This document shows positions 40,112 through 49,644 of a stretch of 64,000 nt of DNA, in pieces. The notes under the pieces are model-generated. The model had not been told where the DNA came from, did not search any database, and saw nothing but the letters and a program-made list of their open reading frames with translations. The DNA comes from UBA7803 sp034522075. GTDB taxonomy: Bacteria; Pseudomonadota; Gammaproteobacteria; Pseudomonadales; Azotimanducaceae. Numbering within the stretch: the stretch's first letter is position 1; each line of letters begins with the position of its first letter. The DNA lies in NCBI GenBank assembly GCA_034522075.1, contig JAXHLO010000025.1:62001-126000 (forward strand), read 5' to 3'. The translations under genes were made by a program, and so were the position numbers.

Positions 40112-41422
40112 TTATCTTGACTGAAGCGTCAACTCTGCAGGTTGGTTCGGGGCCACCAGCGCATTCAGGACGGTAAAAGTCAGATCCATCTCTGCAGGCT
40201 CATCCGCGCTGAAATTCACCTCCGTCTGACCGTGAGCGGGCAGAGAAATCAACCCCGAATGGCTGCTCGAATGCAGCCCGGTTGCATTGCGCAGGGTCAT
40301 GGGTGCATCCGAGCGATTGGCAAGCACTACTCTGATGCCCCAGGGCATGACGTCCAGTTTATCGATGGCGATGCTCGCTTCGAGCAACGGCACCAGATGC
40401 TCCGGCCGACCGATGAGTGTGTCTTTCCAGTACACCACCGTGCGCCGGGCCAGAAGCGCTTGACGTATGCCGTCGATCGTATCCGCCTCGGCAAACACCA
40501 GCGTCACCGGGCGATGCCCCGGATTTTCTCCAGCGTCAGGGCGATAGTCCCATGCGATGAGCTCGTGTACGTCGGATACACCGATCAACGCGAGATCATG
40601 GGCCAGGGCCAGCCGGTGCGCGTTCTGGTAGTACCTGTCGCCGTTGGCGATTTCGATGCCATGCAGCAGACCGGATTCGATCGCTGTTGCGTGGAAGTCA
40701 TTGAACCCGGCATCGACGGACTCGAAATCGGGATGGTTCCAGAACAGGAAAGCGCCCTGATCATTGGCAGCCCGCAGCACTTCTTCGGGCGGACGCGTTA
40801 CCGCATGAGAGAAATTGGCCAGCGCGAAATAGGCCGCCTGATCGTCGAAAGGCATCCATACCTGATTTCCGTCATGCTCCACCTGGTGCGCGCCACGGAA
40901 CATGCCGCTTGTCTCGAACGCGTATTCTTCCGCCTCTTCGCGCGTATCGAACATGTGCTCGTCCTGACGACGCAACTCGAACTGCTGCTTGACCAACGCG
41001 TTCGCATCGCTGACGAAGATGGCATTGATGTGGCCGGAATCGTCGACGCGTGTAATCTCGACGCCGGGAATCACTTTCAGATCGAGATTGGCCGCAGCCC
41101 GCTTCGCTTCGAGGTATGACCGGTTGCGATCCGGATGAGGGATATCAGTGAGGTGTGGCTGGTACTCGAGATGTTCCGTGACGGCAAACGCATCGAGGCC
41201 ATCCCGCTGCGCCTCGGCCACCCGCACCGTCGGCCAGACATGGCCATCTGAAAAGACGGAGTGGGTGTGCAGGTCAACGACCAATGTCTTGTGGGTGCTC
41301 GTATCCGGAAATACGATCGGCCGCTGGGCGCCCTCCTCTCCGGAGACCGTCCCATGGGGCAGACCAGGCGAAGGAGCGATAAGCATCACAAGCGAAGCAG
41401 CGGCAATTACCGTACGAAACAT
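40112..41422 (-). CDS. Secreted PHP-domain phosphoesterase
   Basis: A 436-residue protein with a signal peptide (MFRTVIAAASLVMLIAPSPGLPHG). The PHP metal site begins with VDLHTHSVFSDGHVWPTVRV and continues VTEHLEYQ, IPGVEIT, FWNHPDFE and LIGVSDVHE, so the metal-binding His, Asp and Glu residues are all present. PHP enzymes hydrolyse phosphoesters. Secreted ones of this length may act on nucleotides or phosphorylated sugars in the periplasm. ATG 41422 starts the signal peptide; the frame extends 21 residues further upstream without one. The C-terminal ~90 residues form a beta-rich domain. It stands alone, its end facing the pseudogene at 40107. Confidence 0.85.
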   Translation of the reverse strand: MFRTVIAAASLVMLIAPSPGLPHGTVSGEEGAQRPIVFPDTSTHKTLVVDLHTHSVFSDGHVWPTVRVAEAQRDGLDAFAVTEHLEYQPHLTDIPHPDRNRSYLEAKRAAANLDLKVIPGVEITRVDDSGHINAIFVSDANALVKQQFELRRQDEHMFDTREEAEEYAFETSGMFRGAHQVEHDGNQVWMPFDDQAAYFALANFSHAVTRPPEEVLRAANDQGAFLFWNHPDFESVDAGFNDFHATAIESGLLHGIEIANGDRYYQNAHRLALAHDLALIGVSDVHELIAWDYRPDAGENPGHRPVTLVFAEADTIDGIRQALLARRTVVYWKDTLIGRPEHLVPLLEASIAIDKLDVMPWGIRVVLANRSDAPMTLRNATGLHSSSHSGLISLPAHGQTEVNFSADEPAEMDLTFTVLNALVAPNQPAELTLQSR

Positions 41423-41542
41423 CACCCTCTCCCGGTCGATTGGTGAAGCGTCAAGCCTATAGATTGCAAGCAGGCAAAGCCACATGGGAGCCGCCGTACG
41501 CCCGTTAAACAGCCGAGACGCACCACTCTCGCAGCGCGGGAG

Positions 41543-42805
41543 TCAGGCGTGCAGCTTGACCGGCAGCACCGTGTAGCCGCGCACAAAGTTGGAGATCGCC
41601 CGCACCGGGGCACCCACCACCTCGATGCGGCTGTACCGCTCGAGCAACTGTTCCCAGAGGAGGTTGAGCTGCAGCTCGGCCACCCGATTGCCCATGCAGC
41701 GATGCACGCCGTAGCCGAAGGACAGGTGCTGGCGGGCGTTCGTCCGGTCGACGTCGAGACGGTCGGCGTTCTCGAACACGGTCTCATCCCGGTTCCCCGA
41801 GGCATACCACATCAGCACGCGCTCGCCCTTGGGAATGAGCCTGCCGCCGATTTCCGTGTCTTGCGTAGTCGTCCGGCGCATGAAAGCCAGCGGCGTCTGC
41901 CAGCGGATGATTTCGGCCACCGCGTTCGGGATCTTCGAGCGGTCTGACTTCAGTTTATCGAATTCTTCGGGCCAGCGGTTCATGGCGAGCACGCCACCGG
42001 ATATGGAGTTCCGAGTCGTGTCGTTGCCGCCGATGATGAGCAGAAGCAGAGTGCCCAGAAACTGACTGGGGGACATGTCCCGGGTACTGTCACTGTGCGC
42101 CAGCATCGTGAGCAGATCATGCCCACCCGGATTATCGATGCGCTCGTTCCTGAGTCTGGTCATGTAGCCGAGACACTCGTCGAGCTCGCGCTGACGCTCT
42201 TCCAGCGTATTCCAGAGCCCGGCCTTCCTCGGCGAAGTCGCGACGTCGGACCAGCGGGTAAGCTTGTAGCGTTCGTCGAACGGGAAGTCGAACAGTGTGG
42301 CCAGCATCTGGGTGGTGAGTTCAATGGAAACCCGATCCACCCAGTTGAATGTCTCGCCAATCGGCAGACTGTCCAGAATGCCCGTCACTCGATCGCGGAT
42401 CGTCGGCGCCAGCGCGGCCAGATTGCGAGGACCGGCGACGGGTGCCACGACCTTGCGGTGCTCGGCATGCTGGGGATCATCCATGGCGATGAAGCTCGAG
42501 CTGCCGTCAGCTGCTTCCGGCGTGAACAGGCCGATCGAAGGTTCCGACGAGAACCGGACAGGGTCCGTGTCCACCGCCCTGACCAGATCGTAGCTGGTCA
42601 CCGACCAGTAGGGGCCGACGATGCTCTGGTCGTGGAAATATACGGGCGCTTCCTGGCGCAGGCGCTCGTAGTAGGGCCAGATGGTGTCGAAGCGCATCAG
42701 GTCCCAGTGGGCAACGTCGATCTCCTCCAACGGCAGGCTCGCCGCATGTCGGCGAGCGCTCTCCAGTCGCTGCTGGTGTTCGAGTTCATACTGCTGGAAG
42801 TCCAC
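41543..42805 (-). CDS. CYP153-like cytochrome P450 (alkane hydroxylase type)
   Basis: This 420-residue soluble P450 shows strong likeness to the CYP153 family: WPYYERLRQEAPVYF, GPYWSVTSYD, FIAMDDPQHAEHRKVVAPV, FNWVDRVSIELTTQMLATLFDFP, LLLIIGGNDTTRNSISGGVLAMN, EIIRWQTPLAFMRRT. The heme loop is FGYGVHRCMGNR with the axial Cys. CYP153 enzymes hydroxylate the terminal carbon of medium-chain alkanes, alcohols or fatty acids. Its ferredoxin and ferredoxin reductase are not in the window. It is transcribed alone. The N-terminus is shorter than in many CYP153s but all core motifs remain. Confidence 0.9.
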   Translation of the reverse strand: MDFQQYELEHQQRLESARRHAASLPLEEIDVAHWDLMRFDTIWPYYERLRQEAPVYFHDQSIVGPYWSVTSYDLVRAVDTDPVRFSSEPSIGLFTPEAADGSSSFIAMDDPQHAEHRKVVAPVAGPRNLAALAPTIRDRVTGILDSLPIGETFNWVDRVSIELTTQMLATLFDFPFDERYKLTRWSDVATSPRKAGLWNTLEERQRELDECLGYMTRLRNERIDNPGGHDLLTMLAHSDSTRDMSPSQFLGTLLLLIIGGNDTTRNSISGGVLAMNRWPEEFDKLKSDRSKIPNAVAEIIRWQTPLAFMRRTTTQDTEIGGRLIPKGERVLMWYASGNRDETVFENADRLDVDRTNARQHLSFGYGVHRCMGNRVAELQLNLLWEQLLERYSRIEVVGAPVRAISNFVRGYTVLPVKLHA

Positions 42806-43070
42806 CCTGACGGCCCTCCTTGTCTGACATCATGTGCCATCATACCCCCTCAGTTGCGGATGACATCAGCGGCGTGTGATCCGGCGGTTTCGGTTTCATC
42901 CAGCACAGCGACCGTGGGCGCCGTGCGACGACCGTGCGCCAGCGCACAGGTGATCTGAGACGTGGTAGACACTCTGGACTGTAGATGGACTGACTGTCAT
43001 GCCACCTGACGGAAATGCCGTGTCTGCCTGCTAGATTCATTCGTGAAGCAGTACGTCCCCTTGGATCCAG

Positions 43071-43490
43071 ATGAATAACTCCGACCTGGCTGATCTGTAT
43101 TCGGATCTCAGGACCATGGCCGAGACGGTTTTTCCCAAGCGTTGCGCCACGTGTGAGCGCGTCTATCCGGACCTGGCATCGTACATCCAGCAGACCGAGC
43201 AATTGCGCCCGGGCATCAGCGGCCTGCAGCAGGGACTCGATGAGGAATATCAGCCTCTGGTGGAGCTCTATCGCAACTGCGTGTGTGGCTCAACCCTGAT
43301 GAACTTCTTCGCCGACCGGCGTGACGCCTCGCCAGCCGGTCTCCAGCGCCGCGAGTATTTCGCGGCCTGTCTGGAAAAGCTGCAGCGTCAGGGTATAGCT
43401 GAGGAAGATGCCCGGGAGGCGTTGCTGAAATTCATGCGCGGCGAGGAAAGCGAACTGCTGCAGAATGCCGTAGGTGCCTCCGCAGGCTAG
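43071..43490 (+). CDS. Conserved hypothetical protein with CxxC-type motifs
   Basis: A 139-residue cytoplasmic protein. RCATCERVYPDLASYIQQT and NCVCGSTLM supply two Cys pairs about 45 residues apart and suggest a metal or redox site. The remainder is helical (LKFMRGEESELLQ). A similar protein type occurs in other gammaproteobacteria as far as can be recalled, but no function is known. It diverges from the CYP153-like gene across a 265-base gap. Confidence 0.65.
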   Translation: MNNSDLADLYSDLRTMAETVFPKRCATCERVYPDLASYIQQTEQLRPGISGLQQGLDEEYQPLVELYRNCVCGSTLMNFFADRRDASPAGLQRREYFAACLEKLQRQGIAEEDAREALLKFMRGEESELLQNAVGASAG

Positions 43491-43654
43491 TGCAACCCCG
43501 CCGGATGAAGTTACCCGAACATGTGCGTCCGTCCGTCAACCGGATGAGACCGTTCGTCCCCGTGACCCGCCGAGCGGCACCGCGGTGCCGACGAACGGCA
43601 GTGCTGACCTGGTCTGCTCACGATAGAGTCGAACGCGACCAAGGAGGTAAGTCG

Positions 43655-43879
43655 ATGAACGCTTACGATTCACTGGTGGGACAGGCCTTCACCCGAAACG
43701 GCGTGCGCTACACAGTCATCCGGGTGACCGGCGCTACGATTGTGGCAGCCATGCTGTGCGGCGGCCGGGTCGAACGGGTATTCGTGCCCCTGGCCGACGT
43801 ACTCGACGCGCTGGAAGTCACGCAGATCACCTTGACCGAATTGCCGCAGGACCACCGCCCCAGCCGTGGCATCGTCTGA
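43655..43879 (+). CDS. Small hypothetical protein
   Basis: A 74-residue product (MNAYDSLVGQAFTRNG...) preceded by AAGGAGG at the ideal distance, which fixes the start at 43655 rather than upstream. It is mostly beta-strand (YTVIRVTGATIVAAMLCGGRVERVFVPLADV) and might be a small ligand or RNA-binding fold. No family is recognised. Confidence 0.6.
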   Translation: MNAYDSLVGQAFTRNGVRYTVIRVTGATIVAAMLCGGRVERVFVPLADVLDALEVTQITLTELPQDHRPSRGIV

Positions 43880-43988
43880 GCCGATCCGCGCGCACGCTCA
43901 GATGCCGCCGGAACGCTCCAAAGCCGTGTCTCGAAATAGTACGATGTCAGGATGTTCATCGTGAATCACGATCAGGAGCATTGACACC

Positions 43989-44999
43989 ATGCCGCTGCCG
44001 CTACTGTCTCTGCTCGACCTCGCCGCCGTTGGCAAACGTGAATCCGTCGCCGACGCCCTGCACGGCAGCGTGCGCCTGGCGCGACTGGCCGAGGAACTCG
44101 GCTATCAGCGTGTGTGGTATGCCGAGCACCACAACATTCCCACGATTGCCTCCTCGGCAACGGCGGTGCTGATCGCGCACGTGGCCGCGCACACGTCACG
44201 AATCCGCCTCGGCTCGGGCGGCATCATGCTGCCGAATCACGCCCCGCTGATCATCGCCGAGCAGTTCGGCACGCTGGCCTCGCTGCACCCGGGACGCATC
44301 GATCTCGGTCTTGGCCGCGCACCCGGCACCGACCAGACGACCTTGCGGGCCCTGCGCCGGACACCCATGTCGGCAGAGAGCTTTCCGCGCGATGTTCAGG
44401 AGCTGCAGGCTTTTCTCTCCGACACCAGCCCGGTTCCCGGTGTGCGCGCCATTCCCGGTGAAGGGACCTACGTGCCGCTCTATATCCTCGGGTCGTCGCT
44501 TTTCGGCGCCCAGCTCGCGGCCCTTCTCGGCCTGCCCTACGGCTTCGCTTCCCACTTCGCCCCGGGCGCCCTGGAACAAGCAGTGGCCACCTATCGGAGC
44601 GAATTCCAACCCTCGGAACAACTCGAGCGGCCTTTCGTCATCGCCGGTGTGAACGTGATCGCAGCAGATAGCGAGGAGGAAGCACACAGTGTCCTGCGGT
44701 CGAATCTGCGCCGGCGGGTCAAGTTCCTGCTCGGCCGCCGGGACCGCCAGATGTCGGATGCCGAGGCGGAGGCTGTCCTCGATTCCCCGCAAGGCCAGAG
44801 CGTGTGGGAAATGGCGAAGTACACGGCCGCCGGTACGCCGGACATGGTCCGCGATTACCTGAACTGGTTCGCCGGGCATGCCGATGCCGACGAGCTGATG
44901 GTGGTCCATCACGGGCAACTGCTGGAAGGACGCCTCCAGTCCATGAGTCTGCTCGGTGACGTTGGCATCGCCGTGAGTAATGGTAATCCGCTGGTTTAG
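43989..44999 (+). CDS. Luciferase-like flavin monooxygenase (MsnO8 family)
   Basis: A 336-residue TIM-barrel protein of the LLM class: LSLLDLAAVG, ELGYQRVWYAEHHNIPTIASSA, IRLGSGGIMLPNHAPLIIAEQFGTL, HPGRIDLGLGRAPGTDQTTLRALRR. These match the MsnO8-type subgroup. Members use reduced FMN and oxygen to oxidise small organic substrates, mostly unknown. Length is normal and all core motifs are present. It is the first of a short same-strand series (DUF350, transglutaminase-like). Confidence 0.9.
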   Translation: MPLPLLSLLDLAAVGKRESVADALHGSVRLARLAEELGYQRVWYAEHHNIPTIASSATAVLIAHVAAHTSRIRLGSGGIMLPNHAPLIIAEQFGTLASLHPGRIDLGLGRAPGTDQTTLRALRRTPMSAESFPRDVQELQAFLSDTSPVPGVRAIPGEGTYVPLYILGSSLFGAQLAALLGLPYGFASHFAPGALEQAVATYRSEFQPSEQLERPFVIAGVNVIAADSEEEAHSVLRSNLRRRVKFLLGRRDRQMSDAEAEAVLDSPQGQSVWEMAKYTAAGTPDMVRDYLNWFAGHADADELMVVHHGQLLEGRLQSMSLLGDVGIAVSNGNPLV

Positions 45000-45025
45000 C
45001 CGCCCAGCACCTGCTGGAGACGCAA

Positions 45026-45256
45026 ATGGAATCTGGACTGCTTGGCGCCACCGCGTTCAATCTCGGCGTCAATCTGCTCTACACCCTGCTGGCGCTCGTG
45101 CTAGGCGTGGTTGCGCTAATCATCGTCGACCGTCTGCTGCTGCGCCGGACAGACATCGAAGAGGAACTGAAAAACGGCAACATAGCAGTGTCGATATTTG
45201 CGTCGACGATCCTGCTGTTCGTTGCCCTGATCGTCACGTTCGGCCTGAACGCTTGA
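45026..45256 (+). CDS. DUF350 small membrane protein
   Basis: A 76-residue protein with two membrane helices (GVNLLYTLLALVLGVVALIIV and VSIFASTILLFVALIVTF). They are separated by the charged DUF350 linker DRLLLRRTDIEEELKNGN. DUF350 proteins are often encoded beside polyamine- or glutathionylspermidine-type and transglutaminase genes, as here. It begins 26 bases after the LLM gene and ends 15 bases before the transglutaminase gene. Confidence 0.8.
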   Translation: MESGLLGATAFNLGVNLLYTLLALVLGVVALIIVDRLLLRRTDIEEELKNGNIAVSIFASTILLFVALIVTFGLNA

Positions 45257-45271
45257 GCTGCACCTAGAGCA

Positions 45272-46072
45272 ATGCGGCTGCTCGCACCGATATTCCTCGC
45301 ATTGTTTGCCGTCATGCTCATCGCGCTCGGCACCCCAGACGAAGGTGAGATACCTTCGGGGCTTCTGGAAGACGCGGGACCAGTCCCGGCAGCACGCTTC
45401 GCAGACCAATACGGGCATGTCATCGTTGGCGATCGTCGGGTGACGCGTGCGGACATCGCGAGTTGGATGGGTCGCTACGTCATCGGCTCGCGCACCCGGT
45501 ACTTCACCTGGAACATCGACGGGCGCCAGCCTGCTACCGCTACGGCGCACGGCACAGGTTACGGTCACTGGTTCGTCAACAGCTATCTCGTCGGCTTCCG
45601 GCCGCTTCCGATCGAGCAGCCTGCCCTGGCATTGCCGCTACTCGCACGAAAGAAAACCTACACGCGGGACCACATCCAGCACGGCGGTGCCGAGGATATA
45701 TGGCAGACCTCACGCGAGGCCTGGATCACGACGCGCGGGGACTGCGAAGACCACGCGCTCATACTCGCCGACTGGCTGATCGAGATGGGCATGGACGCCC
45801 GGGTAGCTATAGGCGAATACCGAGGCGAAGGGCACGCCTGGGTGGTCGTGATCGACGGCGGTCGGCAATATCTGCTGGAAGCCACCGACAAGCAGACTCG
45901 GCGGCGGCCGCTGCCGCGGGTGGAAGCGACTCGGGGCTACCTGCCGGAATTACAGTTCAACCGCGACCATTTCTGGGTGAACACGGGCCATGCCGCGACA
46001 CGGGATTACGCGGGATTGCACTGGGAGCGCCGAAGCCGTTTCGTGCGTTTGGCCCAAAGAGACGCATCCTGA
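45272..46072 (+). CDS. Transglutaminase-like cysteine protease-fold protein
   Basis: A 266-residue exported protein with an N-terminal membrane segment (LLAPIFLALFAVMLIAL). The catalytic centre is TTRGDCEDHALILADWLIEMG (Cys and flanking Asp/Glu), with the partner His in GEGHAWVVVI and Asp in LLEATDK, giving a Cys-His-Asp triad. It probably acts in the periplasm as a cysteine peptidase or amidase. The close DUF350 gene upstream implies a shared transcript and possibly a shared membrane complex. Confidence 0.85.
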   Translation: MRLLAPIFLALFAVMLIALGTPDEGEIPSGLLEDAGPVPAARFADQYGHVIVGDRRVTRADIASWMGRYVIGSRTRYFTWNIDGRQPATATAHGTGYGHWFVNSYLVGFRPLPIEQPALALPLLARKKTYTRDHIQHGGAEDIWQTSREAWITTRGDCEDHALILADWLIEMGMDARVAIGEYRGEGHAWVVVIDGGRQYLLEATDKQTRRRPLPRVEATRGYLPELQFNRDHFWVNTGHAATRDYAGLHWERRSRFVRLAQRDAS

Positions 46073-46203
46073 ATCTGCACCCCCGTGCCGGCGGCGATCT
46101 CTGCTGTTGATTATCACCGATCAGCAACGCAGCATTCGTGAAGAGATTCCATGCCGGCCTACTACGCCGCTCACCATCGAAATTCTATCCAGAAGGGGGC
46201 GTC

Positions 46204-46988
46204 ATGAAATTCAACAGCTTTCTGTGGTGCCTTATGCTCGTGCCAGCGGGTTCGGGATATGCACAGGATGTGCAGCCGCCGTTTCTGGTCGAGTATCCCT
46301 TCCTGTGTCCAAGCTGCTCGGAAGCACGGTCGATTTCCGTGCGCTACGCGGCTGATGGCGGCTCTGGTTCCCGAGCTCCAGCCTCACGGCGGACTGCTGC
46401 GCGCCCAGATCACCACCGACAGCGAGACCTCGGCGCTGGAGGCCCGGGTACTGCAGGACACGCCTGAACCGCCCATGGACAAAATTGCCGCGCTGCCCGT
46501 CGTATCGTCCGAGCAGGTCAGCCAGTTCGCCGGGCCGCTATTCATCGCCTCCTTGCTACGTGCCGACATGCTCGGCGACGAGGTTACGGCGCGTGTCTCG
46601 CTCGACGGGCGTGAATTGGAGGCCGTAAGCGCCTGGACAACCAACGAGGCCGGTGACCTCGTCATTGTGGTCTCCGCCACGAACGAGAACACCAGCCTTT
46701 TCCTGAGCCGCCCGATAAACGGTGTCCCACACGCAGGTACCTACGACACCACGGCAAAAGTGCCCTACGGCCAGTTGCGCGAGATGGGGGGAAGACGCGC
46801 TGGCAGCGCACACAGCAAAATTCCAACTCAACGGTGTGGCCACCGGCACGACCCTGCCGACCGTGCTGATCGGTTTCGAACAGGGAACCGTCATTATCGA
46901 CGAGACGGATGGCGATACGATCTCGGGGTCGGTATCGGGGCTGGAGGATTTTCGCTTCCGCACCGACGAATCCCGTGTGGCCCGTTGA
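46204..46988 (+). pseudogene. Exported hypothetical protein, two frameshifts
   Basis: The ATG at 46204 begins a signal peptide (MKFNSFLWCLMLVPAGSGYAQ). The frame breaks near 46360 and again near 46795. The joined product would be about 260 residues, with CPSCSEARSISVRY, ATNENTSLFLSRPINGVPHAGTYDTTA and DETDGDTISGSVSGLEDFRF. It looks like a beta-rich periplasmic protein of unknown family. Flanking genes are intact. Confidence 0.5.
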
Positions 46989-47015
46989 TGCGCCCTATCG
47001 CAGAAAGGAAAGCAG

Positions 47016-48245
47016 ATGACTGAATTCACCGCTTTGTGGCACGAGGCGGCAAGGACCACCCTTGGATTTTTCTGGATGGCGCTGTGGGCATTCATCCTGG
47101 GCTACGTCATCAGCAGCCTCATCCAGGTGCTGGTAACCCGCAGCCGCATGCAGCAGATGATGGGCAGGGAAGGCCCGAAGAGCATGGCCCTGGGGACTTT
47201 TTTCGGCTTTCTTTCCAGTTCCTGCAGCTTTTCAGCCCTGGCGACCACCCGGGCGATATTCAACAAGGGGGCCGGGCTGGCACCTTCACTGGCGTTCATG
47301 CTTGCCTCCACGAACCTGGTCATTGAACTGGGCATGGTTATCGCGGTGTTTCTTGGCTGGCAGTTCGTCGTAGGCGAATACGTTGGCGGCATCCTGCTGA
47401 TTCTGGTGACCTGGCTGTTGGTACGGATAACCCGGCCCCGGCGACTCGAGGCTCAGGCCCGCAGAAAGATGGCGGATTCCCACGACAGCGGCGAGGATGC
47501 CGGCAAAAACTGGAAAGAGAAAATTTCCAGCATTGAAGGCTGGCAACAGATCGGACAGACCTACGTCATGGAGTGGCAGATGGTCTGGAAGGACGTGCTG
47601 ATCGGCTTCACGGTGGCCGGGATCATTTCAGCCATGGTGCCGCAGAGCTTCTTTCACGCTCTGTTCATGGGCGCTGGCGGTGAAAATGCTGCAAGCCCGG
47701 AGTTTCTGGCGGTCCTGGCTCAGACCCTTGTGGGGCCACTGGCAGCATTTTTCACGTTCATTGGTTCGATGGGCAATATTCCGCTGGCGGCGGTGTTGTT
47801 CTCCCAGGGGGTTTGCTTTGGCGGCGTGATGGCATTCATCTTTTCCGATCTCGTGGTTCTGCCCGTCCTGAGAATCAATGCCGCCTACTACGGCTGGAAG
47901 ATGGCGCTCTATATCCTGGCGCTGATGCTCACGGGTATTGTCCTGGTCTCACTCACCATGCACTACAGCCTGGCGCTTCTGGGCTTGCTACCGGATTTCT
48001 CCAACGTCGTCGCAGCGGGGGAACGCGACTTTTTCCAGCTCAACTATCAGACGATATTGAATGTGGTACTGCTCACGGTCACGTGTGTGTTGGTCTGGTT
48101 CTGGCACCGGGCAAAGCACGAGGGCCATGATCATGATGAACATGACCACGGCGGCTCGTCATTGACCGACAGAATCCTGCAAGTCCTGGTGATGATCGCA
48201 TTGGTCTGGCTGGCTGGCGGCTTGCTCGCTCCGACCCTCATATAG
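47016..48245 (+). CDS. YraQ/ArsP-type permease (DUF318) with His-rich loop
   Basis: A 409-residue membrane protein with about eight helices. The conserved SSSCSFSALATTRAIFNKGAG, FMLASTNLVIELG, TLVGPLAAFFTFIGSMGNIPLAA and FSDLVVLPVLRINAAYYG are PF03773 motifs. Some family members export methylated arsenicals. A metal-binding-like segment HEGHDHDEHDHG sits before the last helix. GAAAGGAAAGCAG precedes the ATG. No arsR or metal regulator is adjacent, so the substrate is unknown. Confidence 0.85.
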   Translation: MTEFTALWHEAARTTLGFFWMALWAFILGYVISSLIQVLVTRSRMQQMMGREGPKSMALGTFFGFLSSSCSFSALATTRAIFNKGAGLAPSLAFMLASTNLVIELGMVIAVFLGWQFVVGEYVGGILLILVTWLLVRITRPRRLEAQARRKMADSHDSGEDAGKNWKEKISSIEGWQQIGQTYVMEWQMVWKDVLIGFTVAGIISAMVPQSFFHALFMGAGGENAASPEFLAVLAQTLVGPLAAFFTFIGSMGNIPLAAVLFSQGVCFGGVMAFIFSDLVVLPVLRINAAYYGWKMALYILALMLTGIVLVSLTMHYSLALLGLLPDFSNVVAAGERDFFQLNYQTILNVVLLTVTCVLVWFWHRAKHEGHDHDEHDHGGSSLTDRILQVLVMIALVWLAGGLLAPTLI

Positions 48246-48354
48246 ACGGTTGTCGGCGCCACTTCCTACGACTTGCCTCCTCAGAGTCTGACTGCCAACC
48301 TGCCCGGCTGAAAGCGGATGCACGAAGATCCAGATCGCGAAGGAGGCGAATATC

Positions 48355-49644
48355 ATGACAATTATCTCTACCCTCGCAGGCGCAATGCTGATCATGGTCG
48401 CGACCATCGGCGTGGCGGCAACAGACTCCGAGGGCTCCGGAAAGAGCTATCCCGACGGCCATGGGGGTGAAGTGTTCTTCCCGAGAGGCGACGAATCCTT
48501 CGCCGACGACGTCGTAACCTTCAAGGTCGGAGATCCGGGACCGGGCGAGGAGAATGCCGACCCGCAGCAGGTCCTGGGCATTCCTGACTACGCGCCCGAC
48601 CAGGGTGGATTCGTGACCCTGGGCTGTGCCGGGGAACTGGTACTGCGGTTCACCGACAACCGCCTGATCGATATTCCAGGGCCCGACCTTTACGTGTTCG
48701 AAATCGGCCCGGACGTGGAGCCGACGGCCCTGGCAGTTTCCGCCGATGGCGATACCTGGACCCGGGTAGGGACGATTTCCGGCGGCAAGGCCGAGATCGA
48801 CCTGGCGCCGTATGGTGCCGGCGATGAGACCTTCCGCTACGTGAAGCTGGTTGATCTCAAACAGGCCTGCTCGAGCAGGACACCGGGCGCCGACGTGGAC
48901 GCGGTCGGGGCCATCGGCTCGGCGTCAAAGATTGCCCTGGACAGCGCAGTGCTCTTCGATAGCGGCGAGCATCGACTCAAACAGGGCGCCTTCGCGGCTC
49001 TCGACGAAGTCATCGAGCAGATCAACGACCCCGCATCGAGCGATGTCGAGGTCGCCGGCCATACCGACAGTGTGGGCAGCGAGACAAGCAACCTGGAGCT
49101 GTCGCGCAACCGGGCCCGTGCGGTGGCCGATTACCTGATCGAGAGCGGCAATTTCGCCGACGACGCCATCGTCACACGCGCTTTCGGCGAACGCCAACCC
49201 ATTGCCAGCAATGAAAGCGCCGAGGGCCGCCAGCGCAACCGGCGGGTCGAACTGACGGTGCGAACCACCCGCGCCGGCGAATCCGCCGGCACGAAGAAGG
49301 TAGAGATTCTCGGAGTCTGGGCCGGACACAGCGGCGCAAGCGCAGACCGGGTCGTGGAACTGCGGCGTGAGGATGGCGCGATCCGCGGGGACTATGATTT
49401 CGAGGGCAGCAGTCTGATCGGCGATTTCACCGACGCCACGACTTTCGAAGGGTACTGGGTCAAAGACAGATCCGGGCGCAAGTGCGAGACCGAGAAGGAC
49501 GGGCGCCGTTACTGGGGCCAGATCCGCCTGGAATTCGAATCGTCCGACCGTGATGAATTTACCGGCTACTGGCGCTACTGCGGCGACAACGATGAGGACG
49601 ACTGGAGCTCCCAGGGCTGGTCGTCAATTCAACGGATCCTGTAA
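48355..49644 (+). CDS. OmpA-domain envelope protein with C-terminal extension
   Basis: A 429-residue protein with a signal peptide (MTIISTLAGAMLIMVATIGVAA) after a perfect AAGGAGG site. The N-terminal half is a beta-sandwich (FVTLGCAGELVLRFTDNRLIDIPGPDLYVFEIG). The central OmpA domain (residues ~205-315: VLFDSGEHRLKQGA, VAGHTDSVGSETSNLELSRNRARAVADYL, RQRNRRVELTV) should bind peptidoglycan. The final ~100 residues form an extra beta-rich domain (GDFTDATTFEGYWVKD, FTGYWRYCGDND). The role is probably envelope anchoring. It overlaps the convergent methyltransferase pseudogene by 21 bases. Confidence 0.88.
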   Translation: MTIISTLAGAMLIMVATIGVAATDSEGSGKSYPDGHGGEVFFPRGDESFADDVVTFKVGDPGPGEENADPQQVLGIPDYAPDQGGFVTLGCAGELVLRFTDNRLIDIPGPDLYVFEIGPDVEPTALAVSADGDTWTRVGTISGGKAEIDLAPYGAGDETFRYVKLVDLKQACSSRTPGADVDAVGAIGSASKIALDSAVLFDSGEHRLKQGAFAALDEVIEQINDPASSDVEVAGHTDSVGSETSNLELSRNRARAVADYLIESGNFADDAIVTRAFGERQPIASNESAEGRQRNRRVELTVRTTRAGESAGTKKVEILGVWAGHSGASADRVVELRREDGAIRGDYDFEGSSLIGDFTDATTFEGYWVKDRSGRKCETEKDGRRYWGQIRLEFESSDRDEFTGYWRYCGDNDEDDWSSQGWSSIQRIL

